64,000 bases of DNA from Dyadobacter endophyticus (GTDB lineage Bacteria > Bacteroidota > Bacteroidia > Cytophagales > Spirosomataceae), in assembly GCF_014641595.1 (NCBI RefSeq), contig NZ_BMIA01000001.1:1736426-1800425 (forward strand). The letters run 5' to 3'. Every line of letters begins with the position of its first letter. The stretch's first letter is position 1. Shown one piece after another: positions 17,272 to 25,797 of the stretch. Position numbers and translations under genes: made by a program. The notes below the pieces were generated by a model. It was not told the DNA's origin and ran no database searches. It worked only from the letters and a program-made list of their open reading frames with translations.

Positions 17272-17724
17272 CTATTTCTGTTTGAAGAGCCTTTTATCAA
17301 AATTCAGGGGCTCAATGTCGGTGATCCGGAGAGAGACAACGTCGGGATGCATCGGATTGACGAGGTAATTCTGCTCTGCCTTCACCACCACCGAAGGAAC
17401 CCGCAGCAAAAGGGTGTTGCCCGGTTTCAGCCAGGTATCGCCTATGTCCTTGCTCCATTGCTGGTCCTCCTGCCAGTCGGCAATCAGTTTGGGCTCGGAA
17501 ATGGTCGCCAGGTTATCGGGGATTTCCAGGGAAACGATCACGTAATTCGGGGGTGTCACGGTTTTATGCCAGTGCACGAGCACTTCCAGCATGGCCAGCG
17601 AGCGGTGTGAAGAAGTATAAAGCATAGCATTTCTCGGAGTGTTCCATCGTCCCCCGTTGTAGAAAGCCCCTATTCCACTCAAATCATCCTGATATTCCGA
17701 TCTTGTTATCCTGAATAGCTCCAT
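17272..17724 (-). CDS. RES-domain toxin
   Basis: The 150-residue protein carries the RES domain of type II toxins, with the family phrases YQDDLSGIGAFYNGGRWN (the early conserved R/G block), YTSSHRSLAMLEVLVH and the late VPSVVVKAEQNYLVNP. Characterised RES toxins break down NAD+ and stop growth. The start codon shares one base with the stop of the upstream Xre/DUF2384-type antitoxin gene (TAATG), a coupled TA arrangement. The whole pair sits between hisD and hisC. It appears full length, so it could be active. Chemistry is from the family, not from this sequence alone. Confidence 0.92.
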   Translation of the reverse strand: MELFRITRSEYQDDLSGIGAFYNGGRWNTPRNAMLYTSSHRSLAMLEVLVHWHKTVTPPNYVIVSLEIPDNLATISEPKLIADWQEDQQWSKDIGDTWLKPGNTLLLRVPSVVVKAEQNYLVNPMHPDVVSLRITDIEPLNFDKRLFKQK

Positions 17725-18152
17725 TAAGCGAAAATACCGTGTTCCATGCGCCCTAATTCGGTTTTGACCAGCTCAATGCCCGCATGGGTCCGTAAAAAGC
17801 TGATCGGTCTCTCACTACCCAGCGCAGGCACCTCGTTATTCAGCCAATCGAGGAAATATTCTTTACCCAAAACCCGGTTCCCCACGGAGAACAGATCGGC
17901 CAGGGCGATCAGATGATCAGAAACTACATTGCTAAGCAGATCGATATCGTTGTAACGCTGCAAGTTCCTGGAAGTAACAGGCAACAGCGCTATCACATCT
18001 TTAATATCCATCCCGATAGAATCAGCCAGATGCTGAATAGAAGCTTTCGGAATGCCGTTTTCGGCCAGGTATGCCAGGTCGAAATCATTTTTCACAGCAT
18101 GTTTGAGGGTTTCGTAACCTCCCAAACGTTCGTTTACCATGTATGCTGTCAT
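17724..18152 (-). CDS. Xre/MbcA/ParS-type antitoxin (DUF2384)
   Basis: The 142-residue protein is the antitoxin of the RES toxin. An Xre-like HTH covers about 25-85 (ASIQHLADSIGMDIKDVIALLP). The C-terminal MbcA/ParS domain (about 85-140) contains LADLFSVGNRVLGKEYFLDWL and ALGSERPISFLRTHAGIELV, the segment that usually inserts into the toxin site. It overlaps the RES gene by one base. A 12-bp-arm palindrome 22 bases upstream is the likely binding site for autorepression. Confidence 0.9.
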   Translation of the reverse strand: MTAYMVNERLGGYETLKHAVKNDFDLAYLAENGIPKASIQHLADSIGMDIKDVIALLPVTSRNLQRYNDIDLLSNVVSDHLIALADLFSVGNRVLGKEYFLDWLNNEVPALGSERPISFLRTHAGIELVKTELGRMEHGIFA

Positions 18153-18174
18153 TTCCGTGTTTTTTAAGGCCGTT

Positions 18175-18205
18175 GAAATTTGTCCTCTAATTTAGGACAA
18201 ATTTC
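18175..18205. promoter_or_regulatory. Palindromic operator of the TA pair
   Basis: GAAATTTGTCCT (18175-18186) and AGGACAAATTTC (18194-18205) are perfect inverted repeats around a 7-bp spacer. They lie between the hisD stop (18222) and the antitoxin start (18152). As there is no T-run after the stem, an operator is more likely than a terminator. Confidence 0.7.
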
Positions 18206-18221
18206 CCGGTCTTAAAATTTT

Positions 18222-19490
18222 TCACAAAAGATTTTTCAAACGAATGCTCACGGCATTCTTATGGGCGTCGAGCGATTCGGCTGCTGCCATAGCTTCTACG
18301 GTAGGCCCGATGTTGCGGATACCTTCCTCCGTAATGTGCTGAACTGTGATTTTTTTCACAAAACTATCGACGGAAACACCGCTGTAAGCCCTTGCATAGC
18401 CGTTGGTAGGCAATGTATGGTTAGTACCCGAAGCATAATCCCCGCACGACTCAGGCGTGTAGTTCCCCAGGAATATCGAACCGGCATTGTAAATCTTCTC
18501 AGTAACCTCTTCCGCATGGGCAATGCTGAGGATCAAGTGCTCCGCCGCGTATTCGTTAAGCATTTCAATAGCTTCTTCGTCCGTTTCGACCAGTATCGCT
18601 TTACTGTTGGCCATCGCCTGTGCAGCTAGCTCCTTGCGCGGGAGTGCTTCCAGTTGCTCCGCCAATGCGATATTCACCGAACCAAGCAGTTTTTTGCTGG
18701 TTGAAACCAATAAAACCTGGCTGTCGGCGCCGTGTTCGGCCTGGGAAAGCAGGTCGGCGGCTACAAAGCAGGGCAAAGCCGTATCGTCCGCGTAGATCGC
18801 CACTTCCGACGGCCCGGCAGGCATATCGATCGCGACACCTTCTTTGCTGACCAGCATTTTGGCAGTTGTAACATATTGGTTACCCGGACCAAATATCTTG
18901 TAAACCTTCGGAACACTCTCCGTACCATAAGCCATGGCCGCAATCGCCTGCGCACCACCAATGCGGAATGCTTTGGTAACGCCCACAAGTTTGGCCGCGT
19001 ACAAAATAGCAGGATGATCTGACGGCGTGCAAAGAACAATCTCCTTACAACCAGCAATTTGCGCCGGAATACCGAGCATCAATACTGTACTGAACAATGG
19101 TGCCGATCCGCCGGGAATATAGATCCCCACCTTCTCGATCCCCACGCTTTTACGCCAGCAGGTAACACCAGGCATGGTTTCCACCTTCTCGGGCGCTTGC
19201 AGCTGTCCCTTGTGGAATTTGTAGATATTCTCGTAAGCCTGACCGATCGCCGCTTTCAATGTATCGTCGAGGCGGTTACCTGCTTCGGCAATGTCTTTTT
19301 CTGAAAATGCGAGGTCGGTCAGTTCAATTTTGTCAAATTTCAGGGCGAGGGCTTTGATACCCGCATCGCCCTCATTTTTCACCTGTTCGAGCACAGGCTG
19401 CACCCGTGCCTCGATATCCTTGGCTTCCAGAACGGGCCGTGCCAGCAATGCAGGCCATTGTGCCCTTTCCGGAAATGGAATGATATTCAT
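18222..19490 (-). CDS. hisD: Histidinol dehydrogenase
   Basis: The 422-residue protein has the length and motifs of HisD, which oxidises histidinol to histidine in two NAD-dependent steps with a bound zinc. Seen are GVEKVGIYIPGG-like (here GIEKVGIYIPGGSA), GPGNQYVTTAK, DMPAGPSEV, LLSQAEHGADSQ (zinc and catalytic region), NHTLPTNGYARAYSG and the C-terminal DAHKNAVSIRL. It follows hisG by 24 bases and precedes the TA pair. Confidence 0.97.
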   Translation of the reverse strand: MNIIPFPERAQWPALLARPVLEAKDIEARVQPVLEQVKNEGDAGIKALALKFDKIELTDLAFSEKDIAEAGNRLDDTLKAAIGQAYENIYKFHKGQLQAPEKVETMPGVTCWRKSVGIEKVGIYIPGGSAPLFSTVLMLGIPAQIAGCKEIVLCTPSDHPAILYAAKLVGVTKAFRIGGAQAIAAMAYGTESVPKVYKIFGPGNQYVTTAKMLVSKEGVAIDMPAGPSEVAIYADDTALPCFVAADLLSQAEHGADSQVLLVSTSKKLLGSVNIALAEQLEALPRKELAAQAMANSKAILVETDEEAIEMLNEYAAEHLILSIAHAEEVTEKIYNAGSIFLGNYTPESCGDYASGTNHTLPTNGYARAYSGVSVDSFVKKITVQHITEEGIRNIGPTVEAMAAAESLDAHKNAVSIRLKNLL

Positions 19491-19514
19491 AATGTCAGAA
19501 TCAAAACCCCATAC

Positions 19515-20378
19515 TTAAACAATCATTTTCTCGATCGGGATAACCAGAATCCCTTCTGCACCGGCCTGGCGGATCTTCTCGATATTCTCCCAGAACTCGT
19601 TCTCGTTGATCACCGAATGCAGCGAGCACCAGCCTTCCGTCGCCAATGGGAGGATCGTCGGGGAACGCATACCCGGCAGGAACTTGGTGATATTCTCCAC
19701 CGCATCCACAGGGCAGTTGAGCAAAATGTATTTGTTGTTCTTCGCTACCTGCACCGATTTGATTCGGAACAAAAGCTGGTCCAGCAGGTCTTGTTGAATA
19801 TCCGAAAGGTGCTTGCTGGCGATCATGACAGCCTCGGAGCGGAAAATCGTTTCCACTTCTTTCAAACCATTGCTCAGCAACGTGCTGCCTGAGCTCACGA
19901 TATCGCAAACCGCATCGGCCAGGCCAATGCTCGGCGCGATCTCCACCGATCCGCTGATCTCGTGGATATCAGCCGTAACATCATGAGATTTAAGATATTG
20001 TTCCAGCAAACGAGGGTAAGTAGTCGCAATGCTTTTGCCTTGCAGGTCCTGTACGCCGTTGTACACTGCCTCGCGCAAAACGCCAATCGACAGGCGGCAT
20101 TTCGAGAAGCCCAGCTTGTGAACGGTATTCACATCCTTGCAGGATTCTTCCGATACATTCTCCCCTACGATCCCCAGATGTGCCACGCCGTCTTCCACAT
20201 AACCTGGAATATCGTCGTCGCGCAGGAAAAGGATTTCGGCAGGAAAGTTCGTCGCGTCGGTTTTGAGTTTACCCGCACCGTTGTCGAAACGGATGCCGCA
20301 TTCTTTGATCAGTTTTAAAGAATCCTCACTAAGCCTGCCCGATTTCTGGATGGCAATTCTTAAAATATTATCATTCAT
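19515..20378 (-). CDS. hisG: ATP phosphoribosyltransferase, long form
   Basis: The 287-residue protein catalyses the first step of histidine synthesis, joining ATP and PRPP. Its length marks the long form, with a catalytic part (about 1-210; IAIQKSGRLSEDSLKLI, HEISGSVEIAPSIGLADAVCDIVSSG) and a C-terminal ACT-like domain (about 211-287; LPLATEGWCSLHSV, ILVIPIEKMI) that binds histidine for feedback control. It is 46 bases after hisS and 24 before hisD. No his leader peptide is visible. Confidence 0.96.
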   Translation of the reverse strand: MNDNILRIAIQKSGRLSEDSLKLIKECGIRFDNGAGKLKTDATNFPAEILFLRDDDIPGYVEDGVAHLGIVGENVSEESCKDVNTVHKLGFSKCRLSIGVLREAVYNGVQDLQGKSIATTYPRLLEQYLKSHDVTADIHEISGSVEIAPSIGLADAVCDIVSSGSTLLSNGLKEVETIFRSEAVMIASKHLSDIQQDLLDQLLFRIKSVQVAKNNKYILLNCPVDAVENITKFLPGMRSPTILPLATEGWCSLHSVINENEFWENIEKIRQAGAEGILVIPIEKMIV

Positions 20379-20424
20379 AAAGTTATAGGTTGCTCACGCA
20401 GCCGTTTGTCGGTATTTAATAGGG

Positions 20425-21795
20425 TTATTGGTCTTCCCGGGTCAGCAAAGTTATGATATCTTCCGTTTTCAGTTTCTCCTGCTCACCGGTTTTCATGTTT
20501 TTCAAAGTCAGCAAACCGGATTGCATTTCGTCCGAGCCGATTAAAATGACAAATGGGATGCTCTTGCGGTCCGCATAATCGAGTTGCTTTTTCAGCTTCA
20601 CCGAATCCGGGTAAATCTCCGAGTTAATACCTGCTTTCCGGAACTTCGGCAGGATCGACAGCCCGTAAGTAAACGCCTCCTCATCGAAATTCGAGATCAT
20701 CACTTTGGTACTCGTCTTCTGGCTTTCGGGGAAGAGGTTCAGTTCTTCCATTACATCATAAATACGGTCGACACCGAGCGAAATACCTACGCCTGAGATA
20801 CCCGGAACACCAAAAGTGCCCGTCAGGTTATCGTAGCGGCCACCGCCCGAAATACTGCCGATCTGTACATGATTAGCCTTCACTTCGAAAATCGCACCTG
20901 TGTAATACGAGAGCCCGCGCGCGAGCGTGACGTCGAATTCGATCTTCGCATTTTCCAACCCCAGGACCTTCACCATCGCCCACACCTCTTCCAGCTCCTG
21001 GATACCTTTTAATGCAACTTCCGATTCGGCGAGCCAGCTTTTCAGCTCCGTAAATGGATCTTCATCGGCTGAAAGACTGAAAATCGGTTCGAGCTTATCG
21101 ATACTATCAGAAGCGAAACCGCGTTCGAGGAGTTCCTCAACCACTTTGTCCTTCCCGATTTTATCCAATTTATCAATCGCGACACAAAGCGGTCCCTCCA
21201 TTCCGTGCGCCCCGATCATGTCGGCGATGCCGGTCAGGATTTTGCGGTTATTGATCTTTACAGTAAAGTTGTTAATCCCCAATGCAGGCAGGATATCATG
21301 CAAAAGCATCACGATTTCGGCCTCGCAAAGCAGTGAATCGGTGCCTACCACGTCGGCGTCGCATTGGTAAAACTCGCGGTAACGCCCCTTCTGCGGACGA
21401 TCGGCGCGCCAGACTGGCTGGATCTGGTACCGCTTGAAAGGCATTGCCAGTGTACCGCGGTTCATCACCACGTAGCGTGCAAATGGCACGGTAAGGTCGT
21501 AGCGCAGCCCTTTTTCGGAAATTTTGGTCGTTAGAGGCTTATATCCTTCTTTCCAGTCGCTGTCGGTGAGCTTGCCGCTGAAATCGCCCGAATTGAGCAA
21601 TTTGAAGAGCAGCTGGTCGCCTTCCTCGCCATATTTACCCATCAGAACCGACAGGTTTTCGAAAGCGGGGGTTTCCAATGGTAGGAAACCATATCGTTGG
21701 AAAGAGCGTCGGATAGTGTCGAAAATGAAAGTACGCTTTGCCATTTGCTCCGGACCAAAGTCACGGGTTCCGCGGGCAAGAGATGGTTTACTCAT
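20425..21795 (-). CDS. hisS: Histidyl-tRNA synthetase
   Basis: The 456-residue protein is a class II aminoacyl-tRNA synthetase that charges tRNA-His. It shows LARGTRDFGPEQM at the start, motif 2 YREFYQCDADVVG, the histidine signature ARGLSYYTGAIFEV, motif 3 ISGVGISLGVDRIYDV and a C-terminal anticodon domain (about 360-450). It is first in the leftward block hisS-hisG-hisD, so charging of tRNA-His and synthesis of histidine may share one transcript. No attenuator hairpin was seen upstream. Confidence 0.97.
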   Translation of the reverse strand: MSKPSLARGTRDFGPEQMAKRTFIFDTIRRSFQRYGFLPLETPAFENLSVLMGKYGEEGDQLLFKLLNSGDFSGKLTDSDWKEGYKPLTTKISEKGLRYDLTVPFARYVVMNRGTLAMPFKRYQIQPVWRADRPQKGRYREFYQCDADVVGTDSLLCEAEIVMLLHDILPALGINNFTVKINNRKILTGIADMIGAHGMEGPLCVAIDKLDKIGKDKVVEELLERGFASDSIDKLEPIFSLSADEDPFTELKSWLAESEVALKGIQELEEVWAMVKVLGLENAKIEFDVTLARGLSYYTGAIFEVKANHVQIGSISGGGRYDNLTGTFGVPGISGVGISLGVDRIYDVMEELNLFPESQKTSTKVMISNFDEEAFTYGLSILPKFRKAGINSEIYPDSVKLKKQLDYADRKSIPFVILIGSDEMQSGLLTLKNMKTGEQEKLKTEDIITLLTREDQ

Positions 21796-21903
21796 TATAA
21801 TAATGCTATCGATTTCGGCCTTGAATGGCCAATGAAACCGTAAAGTTAGGGCAGGTCATGCAATATTTATGACTATTGAGTGCAATATTTACGTTTAAAT
21901 GCT

Positions 21904-21911
21904 TAATTTTG
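21904..21911 (+). promoter_or_regulatory. Bacteroidota -7 element
   Basis: TAATTTTG matches TAnnTTTG and ends 27 bases before the start of the small basic protein gene. I do not see a clear -33 TTTG at the usual spacing. Confidence 0.5.
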
Positions 21912-21938
21912 CGGCTCTTTCACAAAACAACTTTTACA

Positions 21939-22091
21939 ATGGGAGTTACGGAATTAAAACGTAAAGGTCGCAGAAACAAAGCAGTAGCAAACAACCGCAC
22001 TGCGAAGATCAAAAACCTTCTACGCAAACCAGAAGTGCGCAATGTTGACGTTGAGGCTATCAAGGCTCAATTCGAAGCAAATAAAAAATAA
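21939..22091 (+). CDS. Small basic conserved-looking protein, function unknown
   Basis: The product from ATG 21939 has 50 residues and is strongly basic (ELKRKGRRNKAVANNRTAKI, then a helical end with VDVEAIKAQFEANKK). It has no signal or membrane segment. The size, charge and strong -7 box suggest an abundant nucleic-acid or ribosome-associated protein, but I do not recognise a named family. The frame is open further upstream; this ATG is chosen because it follows the promoter at normal spacing and begins the basic region. It stands divergently from hisS and convergently with the next gene. Confidence 0.75.
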   Translation: MGVTELKRKGRRNKAVANNRTAKIKNLLRKPEVRNVDVEAIKAQFEANKK

Positions 22092-22126
22092 TAAGCCTCT
22101 TCGGAAATGCTATTCAACTAGTCCTG

Positions 22127-22504
22127 TCAATCTGTTTTGGTAGGGCTTTTTGCTTTTTTAGAGGATTTGTGTTTTCCCGAAGCAGCTTTCAGATTGACCT
22201 TCCGCAGCAGCTGGCGCATGCTACGCCGCGTTTCGCGACGGACATCGAGCAGGATACGGAAACGCAGAGCCTCACCGAACATGATCAGGCCCCCGTTTAT
22301 AAGTGCTAGACTGTAAAGCCCTAATACGACCCAAACCTGCGTAGGCTCTCCAATGCGCCGCTGGTGCGCCGCTTCGCTGAGAACGGTAAGACCAAAACTG
22401 AACAGCAACAAGCCCAACGGAGCGAGAATCATCCATTTTGTGCGGGTCGACATTCTTTTTATCAGTCGTTTACCAGGTGGTTTCGGGTCAATCGAGGGGA
22501 TCAT
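22127..22504 (-). CDS. Small two-TM membrane protein, function unknown
   Basis: The 125-residue product has two membrane segments (about 24-44, WMILAPLGLLLFSFGLTVLS; and 58-78, VWVVLGLYSLALINGGLIMFG) and a basic C-terminal tail rich in K and S (SGKHKSSKKAKSPTKTD), likely cytoplasmic. I do not recognise the family. It stands alone between the small basic protein and the methyltransferase, which are both on the other strand. Confidence 0.7.
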   Translation of the reverse strand: MIPSIDPKPPGKRLIKRMSTRTKWMILAPLGLLLFSFGLTVLSEAAHQRRIGEPTQVWVVLGLYSLALINGGLIMFGEALRFRILLDVRRETRRSMRQLLRKVNLKAASGKHKSSKKAKSPTKTD

Positions 22505-22562
22505 TAAACAGGCTATTCGATGTTATGATCCTAAAATTATTAATTTTTAGTTAATTGGTTTA

Positions 22563-23333
22563 ATGAAATCCATCATTAGTTTAGTTCTGCGCTACATTCC
22601 GCGTCCCTACCTTCAACTTGTCGGACATTGGGCAGCGCGGTTACTCAGCATCTTTTATATCGGCAATAAAGTGGAATGCCCGGTGTGCAGCAGCAAATAC
22701 CGTAAGTTCCTCCCCTACGGCCGCAACACGTCGAGCCGCGAGAACGCGCTGTGCCCTAGCTGCCTGTCGCTCGAACGCCACCGCCTGATGGCGCTGTATA
22801 TGAGGCGCAAAACCAATTTTTATACCGCCAACCTCAAAGTCCTGCACGTAGCGCCCGAATACTGCTTCATCGACCGTTTCGAACAGATGAAAAACCTGGA
22901 TTACATTACCGCCGACATCGAATCTCCCCTCGCCAAGGTGAAAATGGACATCCACCAGATCCCTTTTCCAGAAAACACTTTCGATGTCGCCATTTGCAAC
23001 CATGTGATGGAACACGTCGACGACTATATTCTCGCCATGAGCGAGCTCCACCGTGTGCTCAAACCGGGCGGCTGGGCATTGATCCAATCCCCGCAGGACA
23101 TGAAATACGAAGTAACCTACGAAGACCCGACGATCACCGATCCGAAGGAACGCGAAATCCATTTCCTTCAAAACGACCACCTGCGCCTGTTTGGCCGCAA
23201 CTACGGTCGTGAACTGGAAAAAGGTGGTTTCAAAGTAACCGAGGACCGGTTTGTAATGGATGAACTGAGCAAAGCCGAGGTTTTGCGGTATTCGTTGCCC
23301 GGCGAGGAGATTGTCTATTTCTGTCAGAAGTAG
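22563..23333 (+). CDS. SAM-dependent methyltransferase with N-terminal zinc ribbon
   Basis: The 256-residue protein has a zinc-ribbon-like N-terminal part (CPVCSSKYRKFLPYG ... CPSCLSLERHR, about 39-75) and a class I methyltransferase fold (about 95-250): VLHVAPEYCF (motif I region), DYITADIES, FPENTFDVAICNHVMEHVDD and ALIQSPQDMKYE. The start may include a short hydrophobic segment. Such proteins are common beside glycosyltransferase genes; a glycosyltransferase lies convergent on the other side of a shared terminator. The substrate is unknown. Confidence 0.88.
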   Translation: MKSIISLVLRYIPRPYLQLVGHWAARLLSIFYIGNKVECPVCSSKYRKFLPYGRNTSSRENALCPSCLSLERHRLMALYMRRKTNFYTANLKVLHVAPEYCFIDRFEQMKNLDYITADIESPLAKVKMDIHQIPFPENTFDVAICNHVMEHVDDYILAMSELHRVLKPGGWALIQSPQDMKYEVTYEDPTITDPKEREIHFLQNDHLRLFGRNYGRELEKGGFKVTEDRFVMDELSKAEVLRYSLPGEEIVYFCQK

Positions 23334-23360
23334 CAGATCGCGTATTGGAGTATTATATAA

Positions 23361-23396
23361 GCAAAAGAGGCAGTTTCCCGGGAACTGCCTCTTTTG
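23361..23396. terminator. Bidirectional terminator
   Basis: GCAAAAGAGGCAGTT and its exact complement form a 15-bp stem with a 6-7 base CG-rich loop. It separates the convergent methyltransferase and glycosyltransferase genes and carries A and T runs suited to both directions. Confidence 0.9.
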
Positions 23397-23435
23397 CTTT
23401 AAACTCTTGGCTATTCGTAACTACACCTGCCAACT

Positions 23436-24452
23436 TTACGAAGGATACTCAATCGCCGCCCCTGTTTCCCTATGCGATTTGTTTTCCCAAAGCCTCTTCC
23501 ATCCTTCTTGAACAAAGCCTATTCCGTAGCCGAAAAGCTGCACAAATGCAGCCCCGATGCTCAGGAATGCAACTTCTGCGCTCTTCGTTTTGCGGAATGC
23601 ATCAATGAACAACAATGCGACATAAATGGCCAGGAACCACAATCCGAGATAAAAGAATGGCTCAAAAATGAAGTACCACAATGGAATGCTGCAAACACCG
23701 AGCGTAAATAGTAACGGGAATGTATGCACGAGCTTCAGCTCGTCGGGATAATAGCGGGCAATGTTAATGCGCGCGCGACCGAAAAATTTCAGCTGCCTGA
23801 AAAACGCCCCGAACTGCGTGCGGCGTTTGTGGTAGATAAATGCCTCGGGGATCAATGCCGACTTGAAACCCAACCTCAATGCCGCGATACTGAACAGGAT
23901 ATCCTCTCCCATCCGGCTTGTCAGAAACCCTCCCGTACGCTCCCACACCTTACGCGAGAGGCCCATATTGAAGCTCCGAGGATGAAAGGTACCACCCATA
24001 TTGCTCTTCTTACCGCGAATACCGCCTGTTGTAAACACCGACGTCATCGAGTAACTAATGGCTTTCTGAATGGGTGTAAATGAAGGATGGTCCGTATCAG
24101 GCCCGCCGTATAGGTCAACATAGTCGGTATTCAGGCGGTTTTCGACGATGGAGAGGTAGTTCGGCTCGATCAATGCATCCGAATCCAGCAATATGAAATA
24201 GTCGCCCGCAGCCCGCTCGAAACCGTGGTTACGCGCAAAACCCTGGCCGCCGTTTTCTTTGTAATGGTAATAAATGTCGAGTTTGTCTGAGAAAGTTTTT
24301 ACGACTTCGTCAGCTTTAATTTTTGAACCGTCTTCAACGATTACCACCTCAAAATTGCGGTAAGTCTGCACAGCTAGACAGCCAAGCAGTTCCTCCAACT
24401 CGTCGGGACGGTTGTAAACGGGGATGATGATCGAGTAGCGGCGTGAGTTCAA
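23436..24452 (-). CDS. Family 2 glycosyltransferase, membrane anchored
   Basis: The 338-residue protein starts with a GT-A domain (SIIIPVYNRPDELEELL, VVIVEDGSK, NGGQGFARNHG and the metal-binding DSDA in YFILLDSDALIEP). The central part has GGFLTSRMGEDILFSIAALR, with the ED pair of inverting GT2 enzymes. The C-terminal third has several membrane segments (about 245-320). It would transfer a sugar to a lipid or glycan at the cytoplasmic membrane. It lies 33 bases downstream of hemL's end on the same strand order, but no functional link is implied. Confidence 0.92.
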   Translation of the reverse strand: MNSRRYSIIIPVYNRPDELEELLGCLAVQTYRNFEVVIVEDGSKIKADEVVKTFSDKLDIYYHYKENGGQGFARNHGFERAAGDYFILLDSDALIEPNYLSIVENRLNTDYVDLYGGPDTDHPSFTPIQKAISYSMTSVFTTGGIRGKKSNMGGTFHPRSFNMGLSRKVWERTGGFLTSRMGEDILFSIAALRLGFKSALIPEAFIYHKRRTQFGAFFRQLKFFGRARINIARYYPDELKLVHTFPLLFTLGVCSIPLWYFIFEPFFYLGLWFLAIYVALLFIDAFRKTKSAEVAFLSIGAAFVQLFGYGIGFVQEGWKRLWENKSHRETGAAIEYPS

Positions 24453-24485
24453 TTTTGAATGAGTGAATGATTGAATGCCTCAATG

Positions 24486-25778
24486 TTACCGAGTTATCTC
24501 CACAAGCGCTTCCTCATTCGCGGCAATAATCCTATCCAAATGCGCATCCGTTAGTGCCGTGGAGAGGAACATTGCTTCAAACTGGCTTGGGCCCATGTAA
24601 ATGCCGCGGTTCAGCATGGCATGGAAATACTTGCCGAAAAGCGGCAGATCCGATGACTTGGCTGATGGGAAATCCGTCACGGCATTTGGCGTGAAGAACA
24701 GCGTGTACATGGAACCGATCTGGTTTAACGTGTAGTTCAAACCTAACTTCTCCATCGAAGCGCGGAAACCGTTGGCGAGCTTGCTGCCGGAGTTTTCGAG
24801 CTGCGTGTAAACTTCCGGATGCTCACTCAAATACGTAAGCATGGTATACCCTGCAGCCATGGCGATAGGGTTACCAGAAAGCGTACCCGCCTGATATACG
24901 GGTCCGGCCGGTGAAACACAATTCATGATCTCAGCCTTGCCACCATAGGCTCCTACGGGCATTCCTCCACCTATTATTTTTCCTAACGTCGTTAAATCCG
25001 GCGTAATTCCGAATCTTCCCTGCGCTCCTCCCTTAGAAAGACGGAAGCCGGTCATCACCTCGTCGAGGATCAGCACAATGCCTTCTTCATCGCAAATGCG
25101 GCGCAGGCCTTGCAAAAAGCCTTCTTTTGGGAGTACACAGCCCATATTACCCACGACCGGTTCGAGGATCAGCGCCGCGACCTGGCCTTTGTTGACATCC
25201 ACGAGTTGCTGGACCGCTTCAAGGTCGTTGTAAGGGGCGGTTAATGTGTCGTTGGCAACGCCTTTTGTCACACCCGGACTATCGGGCGTGCCAAATGTAA
25301 CTGCCCCGCTACCTGCTGCGATCAGGAAGCTGTCGCCGTGGCCGTGGTAGCAGCCTTCGAATTTGATGATCTTGTCCCTACCTGTATACCCGCGCGCTAC
25401 GCGTATGGCCGACATCGTAGCTTCCGTCCCGGAGTTCACCATCCGCACCTTCTCGATCGAAGGCACCATAGAAACGATCAGTTCCGCCATTTCCACTTCC
25501 TTGCGAGTAGGCGCGCCAAAAGAGAATGAATGCTGAATTGCGTCGGAAACGGCTTTCTGGATCAGTTCATGCGCATGCCCGAGAATCATCGGGCCCCAGG
25601 AATTGATCAGTTCGATGTATTCGTTGCCGTCCTCGTCGTAGATGTAGGGGCCTTTGGCCGATTTGATAAACAGCGGGGAGCCCCCTACCGCACGGAATGC
25701 GCGCACAGGCGAATTGACCCCACCGGGAATATAATTTTGTGCTTTCTCGAAAAGTTGCTGGCTCGTTGAAGTATTCAT
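24486..25778 (-). CDS. hemL: Glutamate-1-semialdehyde 2,1-aminomutase
   Basis: The 430-residue PLP enzyme converts glutamate-1-semialdehyde to 5-aminolevulinate in haem synthesis by the C5 route. It shows PGGVNSPVRAF at the start, VNSGTEATMSAIRVARG, ILEPVVGNMG, LILDEVMTGFR and the PLP lysine in LTTLGKIIGGGMPVG (about Lys267). It follows the LpoA-like gene by 19 bases and precedes the glycosyltransferase; other hem genes are not in the window. Confidence 0.97.
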   Translation of the reverse strand: MNTSTSQQLFEKAQNYIPGGVNSPVRAFRAVGGSPLFIKSAKGPYIYDEDGNEYIELINSWGPMILGHAHELIQKAVSDAIQHSFSFGAPTRKEVEMAELIVSMVPSIEKVRMVNSGTEATMSAIRVARGYTGRDKIIKFEGCYHGHGDSFLIAAGSGAVTFGTPDSPGVTKGVANDTLTAPYNDLEAVQQLVDVNKGQVAALILEPVVGNMGCVLPKEGFLQGLRRICDEEGIVLILDEVMTGFRLSKGGAQGRFGITPDLTTLGKIIGGGMPVGAYGGKAEIMNCVSPAGPVYQAGTLSGNPIAMAAGYTMLTYLSEHPEVYTQLENSGSKLANGFRASMEKLGLNYTLNQIGSMYTLFFTPNAVTDFPSAKSSDLPLFGKYFHAMLNRGIYMGPSQFEAMFLSTALTDAHLDRIIAANEEALVEITR

Positions 25779-25797
25779 TCTGTTAAAAAGGTTGGTA

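Noticed and set aside
18175..18205. Palindrome after hisD as a rho-independent terminator
   Set aside because: No T-run follows the stem in the direction of hisD, and the position suits an operator for the TA pair.
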